Shown here piece after piece: positions 11,573-23,628 of a stretch of 64,000 nucleotides of DNA. The notes below the pieces were generated by a model. The model did no database searches and was not told the origin of the DNA. It worked only from the letters and a program-made list of their open reading frames with translations. The stretch's first letter is position 1. Each line of letters starts with the position of its first letter. This DNA is from Isoetes taiwanensis (Eukaryota; Streptophyta; Lycopodiopsida; Isoetales; Isoetaceae). The position numbers were made by a program, and so were the translations under genes. The stretch lies in assembly GCA_021234155.1 (NCBI GenBank), contig JAJEKV010000070.1:6508602-6572601 (forward strand). Direction: 5' to 3'.

Positions 11573-13204
11573 GTTATGTGGGTCGGATTCAAGCAGCATT
11601 GGATTTGGGCAGCGCTTAACCGGTTCCAGCAGAGAGCTACCTGAGTGCTTGGCCATTGGTTCCTTGATCTTTGCTTCAGTTTTCCGCTTGCAAGATGGGG
11701 CTTCCTTGGCTGATTCGAATATATTTCCACCAAACGGAGCTTCTACAACATGAAATACGATTCATGTCCGTGATTCGGAAAGTTTTTAAGAGTGGGAATC
11801 GATTTCTCTAGTTATTTGCATTTGACGACCAGCATGAAACGGGCCTACAAACTCCGTATCCTTTGAATGAAATCTTGTAACATCTTTTTGCTTGATGAGA
11901 CGCGTTTTTTATTTGTTCGTAAGGAAATGTATGCAGCCCCTTGACTTGGATCTCGCAGAGGAGTTTGTAGCACATACTTCGGATGTCAACCGCCTCAAGA
12001 TTGGCGAAAAAGTCCTCCGGGTACTTTCGTTCTTGGAGGCGAAGATCATAAAGTAAACATGTGGGCAATTGGAAAACCCAATGCGATTCTTGTAAGTCTT
12101 CCCCAAAACATTTGCTTTGATCCAATAGCTCACTAGTGCTTGTTGGAATAAATTAAGAGATTAAAGCTTCCCTTTGGGGATCATCTGAGTCTATCGGGGC
12201 ATTCAAAGCGCAGAGAATGCAGTAACGTTTGATGTCTTGAGGCTTTGGTAGTCGCGGGCATTGCACTCATAACAGATCTTACAAGCAATATTTTCCTTTT
12301 ATCCTTTCTGTGTTCGTTGACAAAAGCGTCAAATTTTATGACCTCGAAACTTTTGAGCTTATTGGGTCGTCTGGACCCGGTAAGTAATATCATTTCTAGA
12401 GTTGGTTGAAGACCGTGTAACATGAGATACCTGTCCCGACAAGTAAGTTTTTTGCTGCTTAGGTTCCCCGCTTACGTGCAATGTTTTTTGATCCCGATGG
12501 CGAAGTTTGCTTGCGGCAAATGAAAAAATCTCAAGGTTATTTCCTACTCGATATTCATTGCTATTGTAAATTTGGCTCGAAAAAGTTTAGAGTTCACGTA
12601 TGCAATTCCATGAATCATGTATTTAATAATCATAGCTGCAATTGTCATGTGACCACGTCTTTTGGTCGGGCGATATTTTCCTTCCTCATAATTAAACACA
12701 CAAGCTCACTCTCTGCAGAGGCTTTTTATCTGTCTCAGTTCGTGTCCTTTCCCTTGTGCAGGTACTATCTTGGGAGCCATTAAGATACCACGATGTGGTT
12801 GATGTAAGCTGGTCCAAAATTGCCGACTTCAACGTTCATGAAGAAAAGCTTCTTGGTTGTTCTTACAACAAGAATTGTGTCAGTGTTTGGGTCAAATTCA
12901 TTGTAAAGCCTTGAAATATAAATTCTCTTAGAAGCATCCCTCTGAGTATACCTGTTGGTGAATTTGCTATACCCTTTGTTTCAGCTGGTTATCCTACTAG
13001 ATTAGTTAATCTTCTCGGTTGAGCCTTTTAATGTTCAAGCTAATGTATTTGAAGAAGTTTCTAAAAGGTGAGCTTCTAAATATCTAGTACACTTCAAATA
13101 TTAAATCCTTAGTGCATATTTCGATTCCAAGGTTCAAGATGCAACTCTACACTATCTTTATGTTTTAAATGTCTTTTATATTCTCACGTCTGTTTTTTTT
13201 TTAT
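11573..13204. other. No gene recognised
   Basis: Short, competing reading frames on both strands, none with recognisable motifs. An acceptor-like CCTTGTGCAG occurs near 12,760 but no coherent exon follows. Confidence 0.45.
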
Positions 13205-13591
13205 GGCCCGAAGGGCCAAAAATTTTTTTTAGTATAATAACCAACACATAACTACCATTGACATTAATAAATATAACCATTGGATCCAACACATTTAAAT
13301 TAAAATCCCCCTTAAACCCCCTTTGGTTTGGGTGCATATTCACACGGGGGGTGACGTAGGGCAGCGAGAGCCCTCATAATTGTATTTTGCACGTACGAAA
13401 TCAACACCATATAGTATTCCGGTTGAAATCTTATAGTAGTTTGCGAATCTTATTATACAGTATAGCAAATCTTGTACTTGCATACCCCACAAATGAGGAA
13501 CTTTACGTACGGTGTAGATTAAGGAATAAGGGGCGAATATGCCAATCCGACAGCTCTCGATGCCCGGAGTCACCCCCCGTGTGAATATGCA
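13205..13591. mobile_element. Foldback MITE, copy 2 (inverted, one arm truncated)
   Basis: Matches the element at 3,890-4,356, but the spacer is in inverted order. The left arm (to about 13,352) carries the same CCTTTGGTTTGGGTGCATAT and CACGGGGGGT. The right arm ends at CCCCGTGTGAATATGCAC, about 90 bases short of the full arm. The left edge shows the palindrome GGCCCGAAGGGCC. It lies 190 bases from the Harbinger transposase, but shared ancestry is not shown. Confidence 0.75.
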
Positions 13592-13782
13592 CAAAAACTC
13601 AGTTGTACTGCAATTTTATTTTGAATAAAATCTCTACTTTGGCCCCTCAATTATTCTAGCAGAATAGTGGTGTTTGTATTGATGACTTATCACAAATCCA
13701 AATAGGATGAAATCAATAATATTCGAGAACAATAAAGAAAGAACAAATTATGAAAGAAGTTTGCTGACAGAATCATCAAATA

Positions 13783-15162
13783 TTACAGCAACAAATGCCC
13801 ATCCAAGTTCTCAAACAACACATGCCTCATCTGATCTCCTTGTTTATTTAGACTTCTGTTCATAGCTCCAGTCTCATAATAATAAACTGGATCGGGCTCT
13901 TCTTCGAGAGGCAGCATGTCCCATCCCATGTCTTCCATGATACAGAAGTTCCAAAGCACACAAGCAGCATGTATAATCTTGGATGCTTTGCCAACATGCA
14001 CAGGCAGATGTTTGAGAATTCTGAATTTTTCTTTCACAATCCCGAACCCATTTTCCACACAAACTCTACCCCTGCAAATCCTTTTATTAAACTTGCCATA
14101 AGGTCCATGATTCTGTGGAAAAACTTTCAAAAGGAAGGGTCTGGCAGCATAGGCAGAATCATCAAGCAAAAGTGGAGGAATGTTAACCTGGATTTGGTCC
14201 TCAGTGGGTTGACCTTTCTTCAATTTTCTGCCACTCAAAGTTACAACTGGTTCTTTCAAGATTAGTTTGGATGCAATTTTGCTGTATATAGAACTCTTCT
14301 TGAATTGATTTGAGTCATGGACTGATCCAGTTCTTGTAACACAGACATTTATAAACAGCTTGCTGTGTGTGACAATACCCTGCAGAAGACATAAGTGCCT
14401 TTTGTGTCGACTGTTATAGTCATCACCTTTGTCACTCTTCTTGGTTTTCCTCCATAAAAAGATATGGGACCTGTCAACAGCACCATACACATTTGGCAAT
14501 CCTGTTGCATCATGAAATTCTTTTATACATTGAGTTAGTCTTGCTCCAGAAGGCATGGCTACAAACCTTTTGTAAAGCATTGTCTTCGAAGCCAACACTA
14601 GTGTAATTTTTTTAGTATATTTCTGCACTGTAGCCTTTCCAACATAGAATCTCTGACCCACATACAAAGGCATGTCACCATGTGCCAGAAAGTAAAGAAC
14701 CATGGCTACAGCTTTCCTGGGATCAACAGGGGGCCTAAGCTTAACCCCTGGCCTAATCAAATAAGGGACAACAAGCCTGACTAGTCTCTCAAAGCTGGCC
14801 CTCTTCATTCTATAAAATTGATGCCACATATCATCTTCAAAAGAAGCTATACAATTCCATGCGTGGTTATCTATATTATCCCACTATGTTCTTTGTTTTG
14901 GAGCAATCCAAAATCTTCTAGGTGGCCTTCTAACCCGGCATGATCCAGCTAGCATCAAAGATGAGGCAGTACAGAAGTACAGACTATTATTTTCTTGCAA
15001 GTCATCGTCATCGAATAGATTCATTGGGTCTTCAAGCTCATTTAGCTCAAGAAGCTGCAAACAGACCTTTGGAATGCGAATCCGATTGTAAGAGCACGCA
15101 ATAGCATGGCAATCATTCCGAGAATCACTGGATCCATGATAGAACGGCCGGGAAATGGAACC
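13783..15162 (-). pseudogene. PIF/Harbinger (HARBI1-like) DDE transposase
   Basis: The main frame (13,783-14,829) codes 348 residues with a DDE_Tnp_4 layout. The first Asp is in GAVDRSHIFLWRKT (about residue 118), the second in DDSAYAARPFLLKVF (about residue 227), and the Glu in RVCVENGFGIVKEKFRIL (about residue 260). The helical N-terminus MKRASFERLVRLVVP is typical. The same frame runs upstream through one in-frame TAG (14,884-14,886) into RRPPRRFWIAPKQRT and an acidic stretch DPMNLFDDDDLQENN, as in full-length HARBI1-like proteins, and opens near 15,162. So the gene is longer than the ATG-started frame and carries one stop. No companion Myb-like gene or terminal repeats were identified. 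Nuclear DNA transposase by family. Confidence 0.85.
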
Positions 15163-15467
15163 CTATGCAAAGAACACAGCAAACGTAATATCCCACAAAG
15201 CTTACCTACCAGCAGGAACAGGGGAAGAAATATCCCATATTTTGGAGGCCGATGCAAAATTGGAGGGGAATTATCCCACAAAAACTTGACCTACCGGAAT
15301 GATCCGATGGAGTAGTTCTCCGGCGGGAAACCAAAAATTGAGGCCTAACGGACACTTATAGACCTCGAGAGACAGCCTTCTCTCCTCTCCTCCCAGAAAA
15401 ATACGTACAATTCTGAGAGGAGTCGTATAGGACGAGAGACGGGTATTTTGGCAAGCATGTGGCCAAC

Positions 15468-15670
<203 letters not shown>

Positions 15671-15919
15671 AACCATCATTCAATTAAATTGGGATTATGT
15701 CTTAATTTTGGGATAAATTTTATATTGCACTTTTTTAGTAACTTTGTTAAATTCACTTTTTAGTATCTTTGTTGCCCTTAGACTAGAATAGACGTTAACA
15801 TATAATCATACACGGGAATATAAATTCACACCTTAACTTCAAATTACAAATTCATATATCATGAAACTCAAGTAGTACACAACTTTTATTAAAAGTGATT
15901 GATACATAGTAACTGTTTA

Positions 15920-18891
15920 TCATTTTTCCACCAACATCCCCAAGGATATGAGAACCTTATTCCTTACATCCTGAGGTATTGTAACTCTCGCTGTTTTACT
16001 AGGAATAGTTTTTGGAGTCCACGAGTACAATACAGTTTCAATGTCTAGCCAAAGATCAGGATCACTAGGATTTCTCCTCCACCTCTTTGTCCAACAATCT
16101 GAATATCTTTCTTTATCGGAGACATTACTCAACTGATGTCTTTGGACACCACCATTCCACGCCAGCACCTTATTGAAGTTAACATCACCTTCTTCTTTGC
16201 AAATATCCGAGATAGTCCATCCCAACCACCTTTGGATAGGTCTCTAGATCTGGGTTTTACTACTACAAATTGGTGGCACTCCACGTCGGTTAGAAGGTTC
16301 ATAAGAATCCATGCCTAGATATTTTGGCCTATCCTTCTTAGGACCAACATAGTGTTTATCGATTGAGGAGGAGCATATGCCTTCACAATGCTACTAATGG
16401 TACCATCATCTTCGTCAGCACCAGCTAATGTTTTCCACTTACTTTTAGGGAACCACCCTTCTTTCAGCTCTTCTGAGGATGTGTCTACCTCATCCAACAA
16501 GTTGATCACCTTCTTCCAATAATCTATCAATGCACGATTAGTGTCATCTCAATTAGTTTGCCAATGCTTGATGTAGTCATTGATGCCATCCTTAGTCAAT
16601 CCCAATTGCTTGACTTCTTCGGTTGGTTTTAGAGCTTTTGGTTGACCAGAGGTATCATAGGCTTGCCATTTGCATCCCTCAAGCCCAAATTTCTGCCCCA
16701 CCTCTCCACTTCTCTCTCGAAGGTCTCATTTTCCATTGCATGATTGGAATCCCTTCTCTCACCCAAAAGTGAATTGAAGAGGTCTAGAATGACCTTCCAT
16801 GTCGAGAGCATAACCATCCACAAAACTCTTCCAATCAGGCACTTCTTCTATGATAGATCCTATAGGAGATGGATTTGTACATCCATGAAATATTTCCAAT
16901 AGCCTGGGAAAGTTGGTAACTGTCTGCTGTCTCAATACATGACTAAATTTTCCAAACAATGCATCCACATCCTCATGAGTATGTCCTGGCATTAGGAACC
17001 CCAAATTGACTCTTTCAAAAATACCCACAGCTGTTAAGTAGGATAGGAAAGAAAACATCCACCTGTTCTTATTTTGACCAGCACAATTATCTAGTTGCAA
17101 GAGGAGCTTTCTCAGGCATCTCTCCGAGGTTTAGCACGAGATGTTGAAGCTCCAACATGTTCATTAGGTCCATTCCTCCTAAATCTTGCCTTGCTAAACT
17201 TTTCAATACTATTAGGGGTTCCATCCAACAATGCACTATGTAGTGCCTGGCTAGCTGTAGGATCCTTTAGGTGACCATTGTAACCCTTCTCATAGTTTCT
17301 TAAACACCTCATGATACTCCCAATGTGAAAATCTGGACCATCACTCCACAACTCTAAACTGAAATGGCCATAATAGGTCCCATGCACCCAGTCATTGAAA
17401 TCTGCAAAGGGTATGATCTTCCACATGACTTAGGAATGTACTTGAATTGTGGAAGACAAGTCTTCTGTTGGTCCATTTTATCATGTATAATACATAGATA
17501 GTTATTAGGTTCCATTGCAGATAAGGTCCTCCACATCCAATAAGTTGATCTACATGATAGTTGATCTGTCATATGGTCCTTCATATGTTCCCTTATCTTT
17601 GCCCTTAGACTTGGTTGCACAGTCTTATCTAGTGTCTCCTTCAGCTTAGCACATAAATTGCACTTGGCAAAGTTGTTTGAAGTTGCTATGGTCACATGCT
17701 TGAAATGCTTATTCCATAGCCTACTAAAACTGGGCTGGGATATAGAGGCCACTCCAAGTTCCCGAAGCAATGCATTTATTTCCTCTAATATGCTCTTCTG
17801 GGTACAATGGGATGGCAATCTCTTTTCAACAATAACTCTACCCTGTTCATCCTTCTTACTCTTATGTGGCATGTTTTCTGCATTGAAATCCACATATCTT
17901 TCAAATATTTCCTTTGCAGCTATAGTTCTTAAGGTAGACCTTACCAGGCCAGTGTTCCCATGCAATGCAATTTTACTACCATTTTCATGTCTCTTTTTGC
18001 GGTTGTTGCCAAGAAGAGGTTGGAATTCCATGTATAGCCATCCATGCTTTTGAACATATCCACTTTCCATTCAATGGGAATCTTTTCTTCTTTGATCTTT
18101 CATCCTGAATTGCATAGCCAAATATGGTGTACATGAAATTTCTCCTGCTATCACACTTATGTTCCTGATATGTAGCTCTTGCTCCCACCAACTCCTCTAT
18201 TGTGATCATTCTAACACAAGAAGCCCAACAACATTCACCTCCTCTAACCTTCATCATAGCTTCAGGAGAACAATCATAATCTGACTTGCATCTTTTGGTG
18301 GGATAATGTTTGAAAGTTGGAAGTGGCCTCTTGCTACACTGTGTGAACATTGTTGACAATGGTTCTACATCTAAAGGAAACGTGTAGTTCCCCTCCAGGT
18401 TGAATCTTGTCCCTAGGCCATGCAACAATAGTTGGAACCTCTAGTTGCTTCGCACAAGCTAGGCATTCTTGTTTTGCTGAACCCTTTTCCTTCCAATTGT
18501 CATATAATTTTGAGATTGCCACACCTAACCTGTCCTCCCCTAATCTTTCATCATTCAATTTGCATTGATAGGATCTCAAGCTAGAACAATAATCCCTTCT
18601 CCCTCTTGCCTCTCCTTTTGCATGCATGCAGGATCTTGATCTTTTTGTTTTTCCAATCGACCCGAGTATAAAGTACAATTTCCTTTCCTTTGCCATCATC
18701 CTTTTCATTTGAGGTCTTTTCCTTTCCTTTGCCATCATCAACATCATTTGGAGTCTTTTCCTTTCCTTTGCCATCATCAACATCATTTGAGGTATTTTCC
18801 TTTCCTTGGACATCATGTTCATTAGTTGGGAATTTCTCCTTGCCTTGATTAGCATCATTGGGGGCTTTTTTTTTAGCATTTTGCATGCCAT
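15920..18891 (-). pseudogene. Element A transposase-like protein, copy 1
   Basis: About 990 codons in several frames, starting at ATG 18,891 (ACAAAATG context, preceded by an acceptor-like TTTTTAG/TTTAG in the copies). In order: Lys/Asp repeats of the GKGKEKTPNDVDD type (residues 10-75); a Cys cluster ECCWASC (about 220); NGKWICSKAWMAIHGIP (about 275); IIHDKMDQQKTCLPQF (about 468); LDNCAGQNKNRWMFSFL (about 598); GFLMPGHTHEDVDALFGKF (about 634); and a C-terminal tail ending MLVEK. The three acidic motifs in this order fit an RNase H-like D-D-D/E core. The Cys cluster and IHGI motif match the N-terminal part of the family I recall as DUF7869, which I associate with transposons. At least four frameshifts; the second copy has different ones, so some may be sequence errors. 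Confidence 0.65.
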
Positions 18892-19429
18892 TGACCTAGA
18901 ATGCATAAAAATATATAGTAAGTTAGCATATCCAAATAACCTCTAACTAATATGTTCATAAATGAAAGCCTCGTATGTCTTATTCTATTTGATCATTCTA
19001 TTTATATAATGGGATTCCCCAAGTTATTTTCCTCAACATTATATAAAAATAAAACCCTCTACTTATAACCTTCAAACTTGTATCCTATAATAACCTTAGA
19101 AACAACTTTTAAGGTTATTATAGGTTTGCAGTTTTAAGGTTAAGAAGTTTATTATAGGTTAGAAAATTTAAGGTTGGAAAGTTATTGTAGGTTAAAAGTT
19201 TTAAGTTTAGAAGTCTAACTCATGAACTTTTAAACTTAAACTTAAAACTATTTTAAAAACTTATAAGTCATAACTTTTAAACTTAATAACCCTTAAAATA
19301 ATTGTCCTTAAAACAATTAACCCTTGTAATAAATTTTCGCGGAAGTTATAATGGCGCGGTACGAAATTTTAGAAGCAGTTATTATTTCAAGTTAGCCTTC
19401 CTTTTCAAACTTTTCTCTCACACTTTCGA
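18892..19429. other. Upstream region of the transposase, no gene
   Basis: Very AT-rich, with scrambled repeats of AAGGTTA/TAACCTT and AACTTTTAA type. The complete copy has a matching region at about 48,820-49,310. Possibly promoter or 5' intron of the transposase gene. Confidence 0.4.
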
Positions 19430-20150
19430 ACATTAGCGCTTCTGCTTCCAATTTCGGCATTCCAGGCGCTTCTGATTCCAATTTCGGCTTTCTCGGCTTC
19501 TATCTGCTTCTCGGCATCATCAATCTACCTTCAATCTATCTTCTCTGCTTTCTGGGCATCAATCTATCTGCTGCATGACCTAAGGAATCAATCTATCTGC
19601 TGCATGACCTAAGGAATCGTCAATCTATCTTTCTCGGCTTCAATCTGCTTCCGAGCTTTTATCTGTTTTCGAGCTTTCGAGCTTTTATCTGTTTTTAAGC
19701 GCTTTCGAGCTTTTATCTGTTTTTATCTGTTTCTGCTTTTGGGTTTTCGGCTTCTATCTGCTTCTCGGCTTCTATCTGCAGCAATCTCGACTTCTATCTG
19801 CTTCTCGGCTTCTATCTGCATCAATCTCGACTTCTATCTGCTTCTCGGCTTCTATCTGCTTTAGGGTTTTCGGCTCAAAGGTTTTTTCGGCTCAAAGGTT
19901 TGTAGGCTCTATACAAATCGCGGTTTTTTTGGGTTTTCGGCTCTCTACAATCTCTCTGACTTTGAATAACTTTGGTTTTTTGTGTTAAAGCTTCTCGGCT
20001 TCTCGGCTTCTCGGCTTTTTCTCGGCTTCTTAAGGCTAAAATCATCTGCTATTGGCTTCTCGAATCAAATCAACTTTGATTTTCGATCTTTTGGTTTTAG
20101 AAGGCAAAGGCTCAATTCTCTCGAGAACACAAATAGGTTAGTATTTCCTG
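19430..20150. repeat. Imperfect minisatellite of CTTCTCGGCTTCTATCTG type
   Basis: Many tandem and nested near-repeats of CGGCTTCTATCTGCTTCT and ATCTATCTGCTGCATGACCT occur here. The latter is a clean duplication of about 35 bases at 19,558-19,622. The complete copy has a degraded equivalent at about 48,250-48,780. Not coding in any consistent frame. Confidence 0.7.
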
Positions 20151-20289
20151 TTATATACATAAAGTAGTTATTTTACATAAAGCAGTTCCTCACAGGATTG
20201 GTTCTGTGATCTTGCCTATATGATCTGCTCTTATTCTATTTCACTAGGTCTTCCTCTATCTGTTCTAATTAATGATCTAAAATAATGAA

Positions 20290-20360
20290 GTAAATAATGA
20301 TCTATGATCTATGATCTATCTGCTGTATGATCTATCTGCTGTATGATCTATCTGCTGATT
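20290..20360. repeat. TGATCTATCTGCTGTA short tandem repeats
   Basis: Repeated ATGATCTAT followed by CTGCTGT units. The equivalent in the complete copy is at about 47,800-47,880, where CAGCAGATAG-type segments read GAAGCGGATA or AGCAAGAT. Confidence 0.7.
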
Positions 20361-20539
20361 CTCCTGTATCTGCTCTTATTATATTTCACTAGCTCTTCCT
20401 CTATCTGCTCTAAATAATGAACTAAAACAATGAACTAAATTTTGAACTAAACAAGGACTATTATTATTATATATCTGCTCTAACTGGCTTCATATTTTGA
20501 ATTCTGCATTCTGCATTCTGTTAGAATAATATGTTGGAA

Positions 20540-20702
20540 TGGGAGAAATCGCGCTTGGCGCATTTCTATTTTTGGGTTACGTTTTTCCACTAGATTAATC
20601 AAAGCTCGGCTCGGCTTTTCTTTTCATACGGCTCTATACAAATCGCGCCAGGCGCGTTTGGAATAGATATGTGAAAAACACAAAGCGCGCCTGACGCGTT
20701 TT
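20540..20702. repeat. GC palindromes, three copies
   Basis: AAATCGCGCTTGGCGCATTT (20,546-20,565), AATCGCGCCAGGCGCGTTT (20,641-20,659) and AAAGCGCGCCTGACGCGTTT (20,682-20,701) are variants of the recurring palindrome near AATCGCGCCWGGCGCGATT found through element A. Confidence 0.75.
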
Positions 20703-20805
20703 GAATTATGTATGTTCAGAATCGTTTTATGGGGAGAGTAATATATTATTTGCTCAGACTCATTAACCAAGTCCATCATATCTAGGCTATAAGAGGTTTT
20801 TGTGC

Positions 20806-22400
20806 ATTTGATAACCTTCCCTTTGCTCTATCCTGCATATCCTTTTTTCCTCATTTTCTTACACACTTTCTTTTTTCCCTTTTCTTATTTTTCCTGCACA
20901 TTTACTTTTCTCCTTCTCTCTTTTTTTTTTCTTTTCTTTTTACCCTCTTCTCCCTCCTCTTTTCCTTCCTTTTCTCCCTTCTCATTTTTTTCCTTTCCTT
21001 TCCCTTTCCCTTTTTGACGGCTTTTTCCTTCCCTTTTCACCTTTCTCCACCCTTCCCATTTTTCTCATGCTCTTTTTTTTTTTCCTTTTCCCATTCCTTT
21101 TGCTTTTCTCTTTTCCCTTCCCTTTTCTCATGCCCTTTTCCCCACCTTTTTTTTTTTTTTTTGTGTTTTTCTTCCTCTCCTCACCCTCTTCTTCTTTATC
21201 TCATGTCTCTTTTTTTTTCCCATTTTCTTCTTCCTTTTTTTTTCTCGTGCCTTTTTTTCCTTTCCTTCCCCCTTTCCGCCTCCCTTTTTTCTTTTTCCTT
21301 TCTTTCCTTTTTTTTCATCATTTCCCCACCCTTTCCCTTTTTCCCGTGCCCTTTTCCTCTTTCCTTCGCCCTTTCCCTTTCCCTTTCCCTTTCCCTTTCC
21401 CTTTTTCCCATGTATTTTTCCATTCCTTTTTTTCCACTTTTTTTTACTTGCCTTTTCTTCCGCCTTTCCCTACCCTGTTCCGCTTTTCCCGTCCCTATTC
21501 CCCTTTTTCTTTTTTTTTTTCCCCTTTCTCCATGCTCTTTTTTTCCTTTATTTTTTACCCTTTCCTCACCCTTTCCCTCTTCCGCTTTTTTTCTCAGGCC
21601 TTTTTCCCTTCCTCTTTTCCATTTTCCCTCCTTATTCCTCGTGTTCTTTTTTCTTTCCCCTTTCGCCTCCCATTTCCTTTTTCCTTTTCCTTCTTTTTTT
21701 CATCCTTTTCTCTTTTTCCATGCCCTTTTCCTCTTTCCTTTCCACCCTTTTTTTTTCCTTCTCTTTTCCTTTCCATTTTCCCACACCTTTTTCCATTCCA
21801 TTTTTCCACCTTTTTCACATGCCCTTTTTCCTCCTTTTCCCACCCTCTTCCCCTTTTCCCTTTTCCTCTTTTCCTATTCCATGTTTTCTGTTCTCTTTTT
21901 GCTTTTCGCTTTTCCCTTTTCCCTTTTTCCATCTCTTTTTCCCTTTCTTTTTTTCCTTTCCTCACCCTTTTCCTCTTCTCATGCCACTTTCTCCTTCCTC
22001 TCTCATTTCCCTCTCCCTTTTCCTCATGCCCTTTTCCCTTTTTTCGCCTCCTTTTTCCTTTTTCCTTCCCTTTCTATTTTTCCATGTCCTTTTTTCCTTC
22101 TCTCCATCATTCTTATCTTCCCCTTTTTCCCTTCCGTCACCCTTTCCGTCTTCACCTTTTTCCCGTTGCCCTATTTTTCTTCCTTTTCCTCCCTTCCCCT
22201 TTTCTTTTCCCTTATTCTGTCCTCACCCTTTCCCCCTTTTCCTTTTCATAGTGTCCTTTTTTCCTTCCTTTTTCTCCCTTTCTTTTTCTTTCCCTTTTTC
22301 GTGCTCTTTTCCCTTTCCTTTTCCCTTCTCCGTCTTTCCCTTTTACCCGTGCCTTTTTGCCTCTCACTTTGCCCTTTTCTCTGCCATTTTCCCTTTCCTC
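20806..22400 (+). repeat. Polypyrimidine tract, about 1.6 kb
   Basis: Almost all C and T on the plus strand, with loosely repeated CCCTTTTC, TTCCTTTT and (CCCTTT)n (for example 21,371-21,408), broken by single A or G. It opens very long frames (up to 478 codons of F/P/S/L), which are composition artefacts. The complete copy of element A lacks it. It could form triplex-type DNA; that is inference. Confidence 0.9.
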
Positions 22401-22565
22401 TTAAGAGATCAGAGCATGGCCAATCACGGTGGTGGAAAGTTGTGCGATAAATCTCGGCCTTCGAATGCAATCAGACGATCTCAACTATCTAAATTAGGGT
22501 TTGATTCAAGACATACGCTAAAACTTTATAATATAAGATTACTTAATTTCTCTCGTTCTAGTGCC

Positions 22566-22961
22566 ATGGATTTTCCTTATGCATGGACACTGGCTGCTTC
22601 TAGATCAAATACACTTCCCCTGGACGACCATCAACTCTGGACCCTGTACAAGATATTACTTGATTGTGATGTTCAAAACGTTCAAAGAGAGTTGGAGAAT
22701 CCATTAGACAGTCTGTATCAGGGGCCATGGGAACACTTTCATCGCATCTATGGACATATCCGACTCCTCATGCTCTTAGTAAGGCTCATGCCAACAAATA
22801 AGTACGAGGATTTGATTTATAGTATCAGGGATTGATACAACACTCTGGTTTGGAGACTCGACATCCGCAGGCAAGATGAGGATCCTGTCATATCAGGGTG
22901 GTTCAGGTGGGACTTCTTGCAGAATTGGGCCGATGAAGTAGGCCTGTGTGACATATTGTAG
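22566..22961 (+). pseudogene. Small ORF of element A (132 codons), copy 1
   Basis: From ATG 22,566 the frame reads MDFPYAWTLAASRSNTLPLD, then WTLYKILLDCDVQNVQRELE, GPWEHFHRIYGHIRLLMLLV, PTNKYEDLIYSI, and ends WFRWDFLQNWADEVGLCDIL at TAG 22,959. One in-frame TGA (22,833) is a sense codon (CGA) in the other copy, so the product was probably continuous. Trp-rich, no membrane segment, no family recognised. A GC palindrome follows the stop at once. Confidence 0.45.
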
Positions 22962-23203
22962 AGATAGAAAGAATTCGCGTCTGGCGCATTTTTTGCAGAA
23001 GAATTTTTGGAATATGAATACAAACTCGTGCCTGTCATTAGTTTATTATTTTTTTTTATATGCAATATCGAAAACATTGAATCCTGTGATGCCCTCCAGC
23101 CAGTATGACCAACCCCAAGAAACTACATATTTTCATTAATGTGTAGTTTCATGGGGTTGATAAGACTGGCTAAAGACCATCACAGAATTCAAAATTCACA
23201 ACA

Positions 23204-23566
23204 TCACGCAGATGTTATGATATATTCTATTTTTTTTGAATATCCAAATATACATACCTTTTTCAGACGTTCTTTTGGCCATGCTACAAATGTGCCCACG
23301 CTTTCACCAACTGTATCGCCACCGGGATGTCTTCTTGGAAGAGCCTCATCTTCATAATTGCAGTTTATAATGGAAATCTTACAGAAACTTTTTCCCAGAG
23401 GAACACCATGACACATAGAACTTGGATTCAGATCTTCGATTTTACACAATCCTACTCGGCGCTTCAAGTTTGCTGTTAAAAGATAGCATTCTTCTCCGAC
23501 ACTGATAAAGAACCAGAATGCATTGTAAAAAATAGAGGACGAAAAATAGAGAACAAGAGAATGCAC
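23204..23566 (-). CDS. DUF8039-like domain frame of element A, copy 1
   Basis: Reads NLKRRVGLCKIEDLNPSS, then MCHGVPLGKSFCKISI, EDEALPRRHPGGD and TVGESVGTFVAWPKERLKK, and can splice out at AAAAAG then GTATGT. The pattern of a glycine-led strand, HG.PLG...KI.I, ALP and VGE.VGTFVAWPK is what I know as the DUF8039 domain of plant En/Spm-like transposon proteins. It lies on the opposite strand to the accessory gene, about 400 bases away. A second copy is at 46,446-46,760. Further exons were not identified. Confidence 0.55.
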   Translation of the reverse strand: MHSLVLYFSSSIFYNAFWFFISVGEECYLLTANLKRRVGLCKIEDLNPSSMCHGVPLGKSFCKISIINCNYEDEALPRRHPGGDTVGESVGTFVAWPKERLKKVCIFGYSKKIEYIITSA

Positions 23567-23628
23567 ACCATAGAGAACAATAGAGGAATCACACTCACCA
23601 TAGTTCAGCAGACATCGAATGGGATTGA

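Noticed and set aside
20802-22450. Very long plus-strand open frames (up to 478 codons) of F, P, S and L
   Set aside because: They arise because a C/T-only strand has no stop codons in any frame; composition is not protein-like and all three frames are open.
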